Assembly (NCBI GenBank): GCA_030040515.1
Contig: JASHTO010000320.1
Location: 1 to 5,125 of the forward strand
DNA: 5,125 nucleotides
DNA from: Terriglobia bacterium
GTDB lineage: Bacteria > Acidobacteriota > Terriglobia > UBA7540
Reading direction: 5' to 3'
Shown here in pieces: positions 4,798 to 5,125 of this stretch. The notes under the pieces were generated by a model. The model searched no databases. It was not told where the DNA came from and was given only the letters and a program-made list of their open reading frames with translations. The position numbers and the translations under genes are program-made. Position 1 is the first letter of the stretch. Each line of letters starts with the position of its first letter.

Positions 4798-5125
4798 GCG
4801 CGGCTCGCCCGACCGGTTGGATTTGGGCGTCGGCAGGCTTGTTCCTGCTTGCGGCACTGCTTCTTCCCTGGATCGGCTCCGGTTCCATCAGCCTGGAACG
4901 GGTGATGACAAAGCAATCTCCGGACTACCCAATCTTTGTGCAGCTTCGGATCTCGCGAACGCTGCTCGGATTGCTCGCAGGTGGCGCCCTCGCTCTGACC
5001 GGAGGCCTATTTCAGTCGATGCTGAGGGACTCGCTGGCGGATCCCTATACGTTGGGGGTGTCCGCCGGAGCGGCCTTGGGCGCAGTGCTGACCATCGCCC
5101 TGGGCCTTGAGCGCTTCCTGGGGAT
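4779..5125 (+). CDS. btuC: Corrinoid ABC importer permease, FecCD family (BtuC-like), partial (C-terminus off the right edge)
   Basis: This is the inner-membrane channel subunit that pairs with BtuD and receives corrinoid from BtuF. About 115 residues are visible of a usual 320-350. A first membrane helix (WIWASAGLFLLAALLLPWIG) is followed by a periplasmic segment. Then comes the family hallmark LRISRTLLGLLAGGALALTG, then GLFQSMLRDSLADPYTLGVS and AGAALGAVLTIALGL in the next helices. The conserved LADPYTLGVSAGA block is diagnostic of FecCD permeases. Two starts are possible: GTG 4779, which has an ideal SD and overlaps btuD by 19 bases, or ATG 4794, which overlaps the btuD stop as ATGA but has no SD. 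I list the GTG start; the first five residues are the only difference. The gene order F-D-C differs from Escherichia coli, where btuF is unlinked. Confidence 0.92.
   Translation, partial: MGALPMSAARPTGWIWASAGLFLLAALLLPWIGSGSISLERVMTKQSPDYPIFVQLRISRTLLGLLAGGALALTGGLFQSMLRDSLADPYTLGVSAGAALGAVLTIALGLERFLG

Noticed and set aside
4817..5110. 97-residue plus-strand open frame within btuC.
   Set aside because: The overlapping frame encodes the conserved FecCD permease block, so this one is an out-of-frame shadow.
1..5125. Search by eye for CRISPR repeats, insertion-sequence ends, tRNA genes and long direct repeats.
   Set aside because: Nothing convincing was seen; nearly all sequence is accounted for by the genes, riboswitches and leaders.

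Overview
The window is one compact vitamin B12 (cobalamin) salvage locus. It has two operons that diverge from a central control region of about 800 bases (1694-2498). The DNA is moderately GC-rich, genes are packed with 4-base ATGA overlaps, Shine-Dalgarno (SD) sites are good, and GTG and TTG starts are used. The solute-binding protein has a cleavable-type signal peptide and no lipobox cysteine, which suggests a bacterium with a periplasm. The phylum cannot be fixed from these genes; I infer an environmental diderm bacterium and nothing narrower.

Left arm (minus strand, read 1693 to 1): cobU, cobC and cobT, the last cut by the window edge. These make the lower ligand (nucleotide loop) of cobalamin. 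CobU phosphorylates and then guanylylates adenosylcobinamide, CobT activates the lower-ligand base to its alpha-riboside phosphate, and CobC removes the phosphate. The joining enzyme CobS is not in the window and may lie beyond the left edge.

Centre: two cobalamin riboswitches lie back to back, one per operon. The minus-strand copy spans about 2003-1846 and the plus-strand copy about 2089-2264. Each has a plausible sigma70-type promoter just upstream, and the two -35 boxes are only about 15 bases apart. Both riboswitches are followed by long leaders (about 150 and 235 bases) with hairpins that could act as expression platforms. The minus leader also has a strong SD in a hairpin loop followed by a 10-codon ORF, and a protein-like open frame that ends exactly on the cobU start.

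Right arm (plus strand, 2499 to the right edge): a PduO-type cob(I)alamin adenosyltransferase gene, then btuF-, btuD- and btuC-like genes, the last cut by the window edge. They encode corrinoid import across the inner membrane and adenosylation. Imported corrinoid is thus adenosylated by the right arm and finished to adenosylcobalamin by the left arm, and both arms should be repressed when adenosylcobalamin is plentiful. No corrin-ring synthesis genes, outer-membrane receptor, mobile element, CRISPR array or tRNA/rRNA gene is seen. The enzymes are all known families. The unusual part is the control region, not a new enzymatic system.
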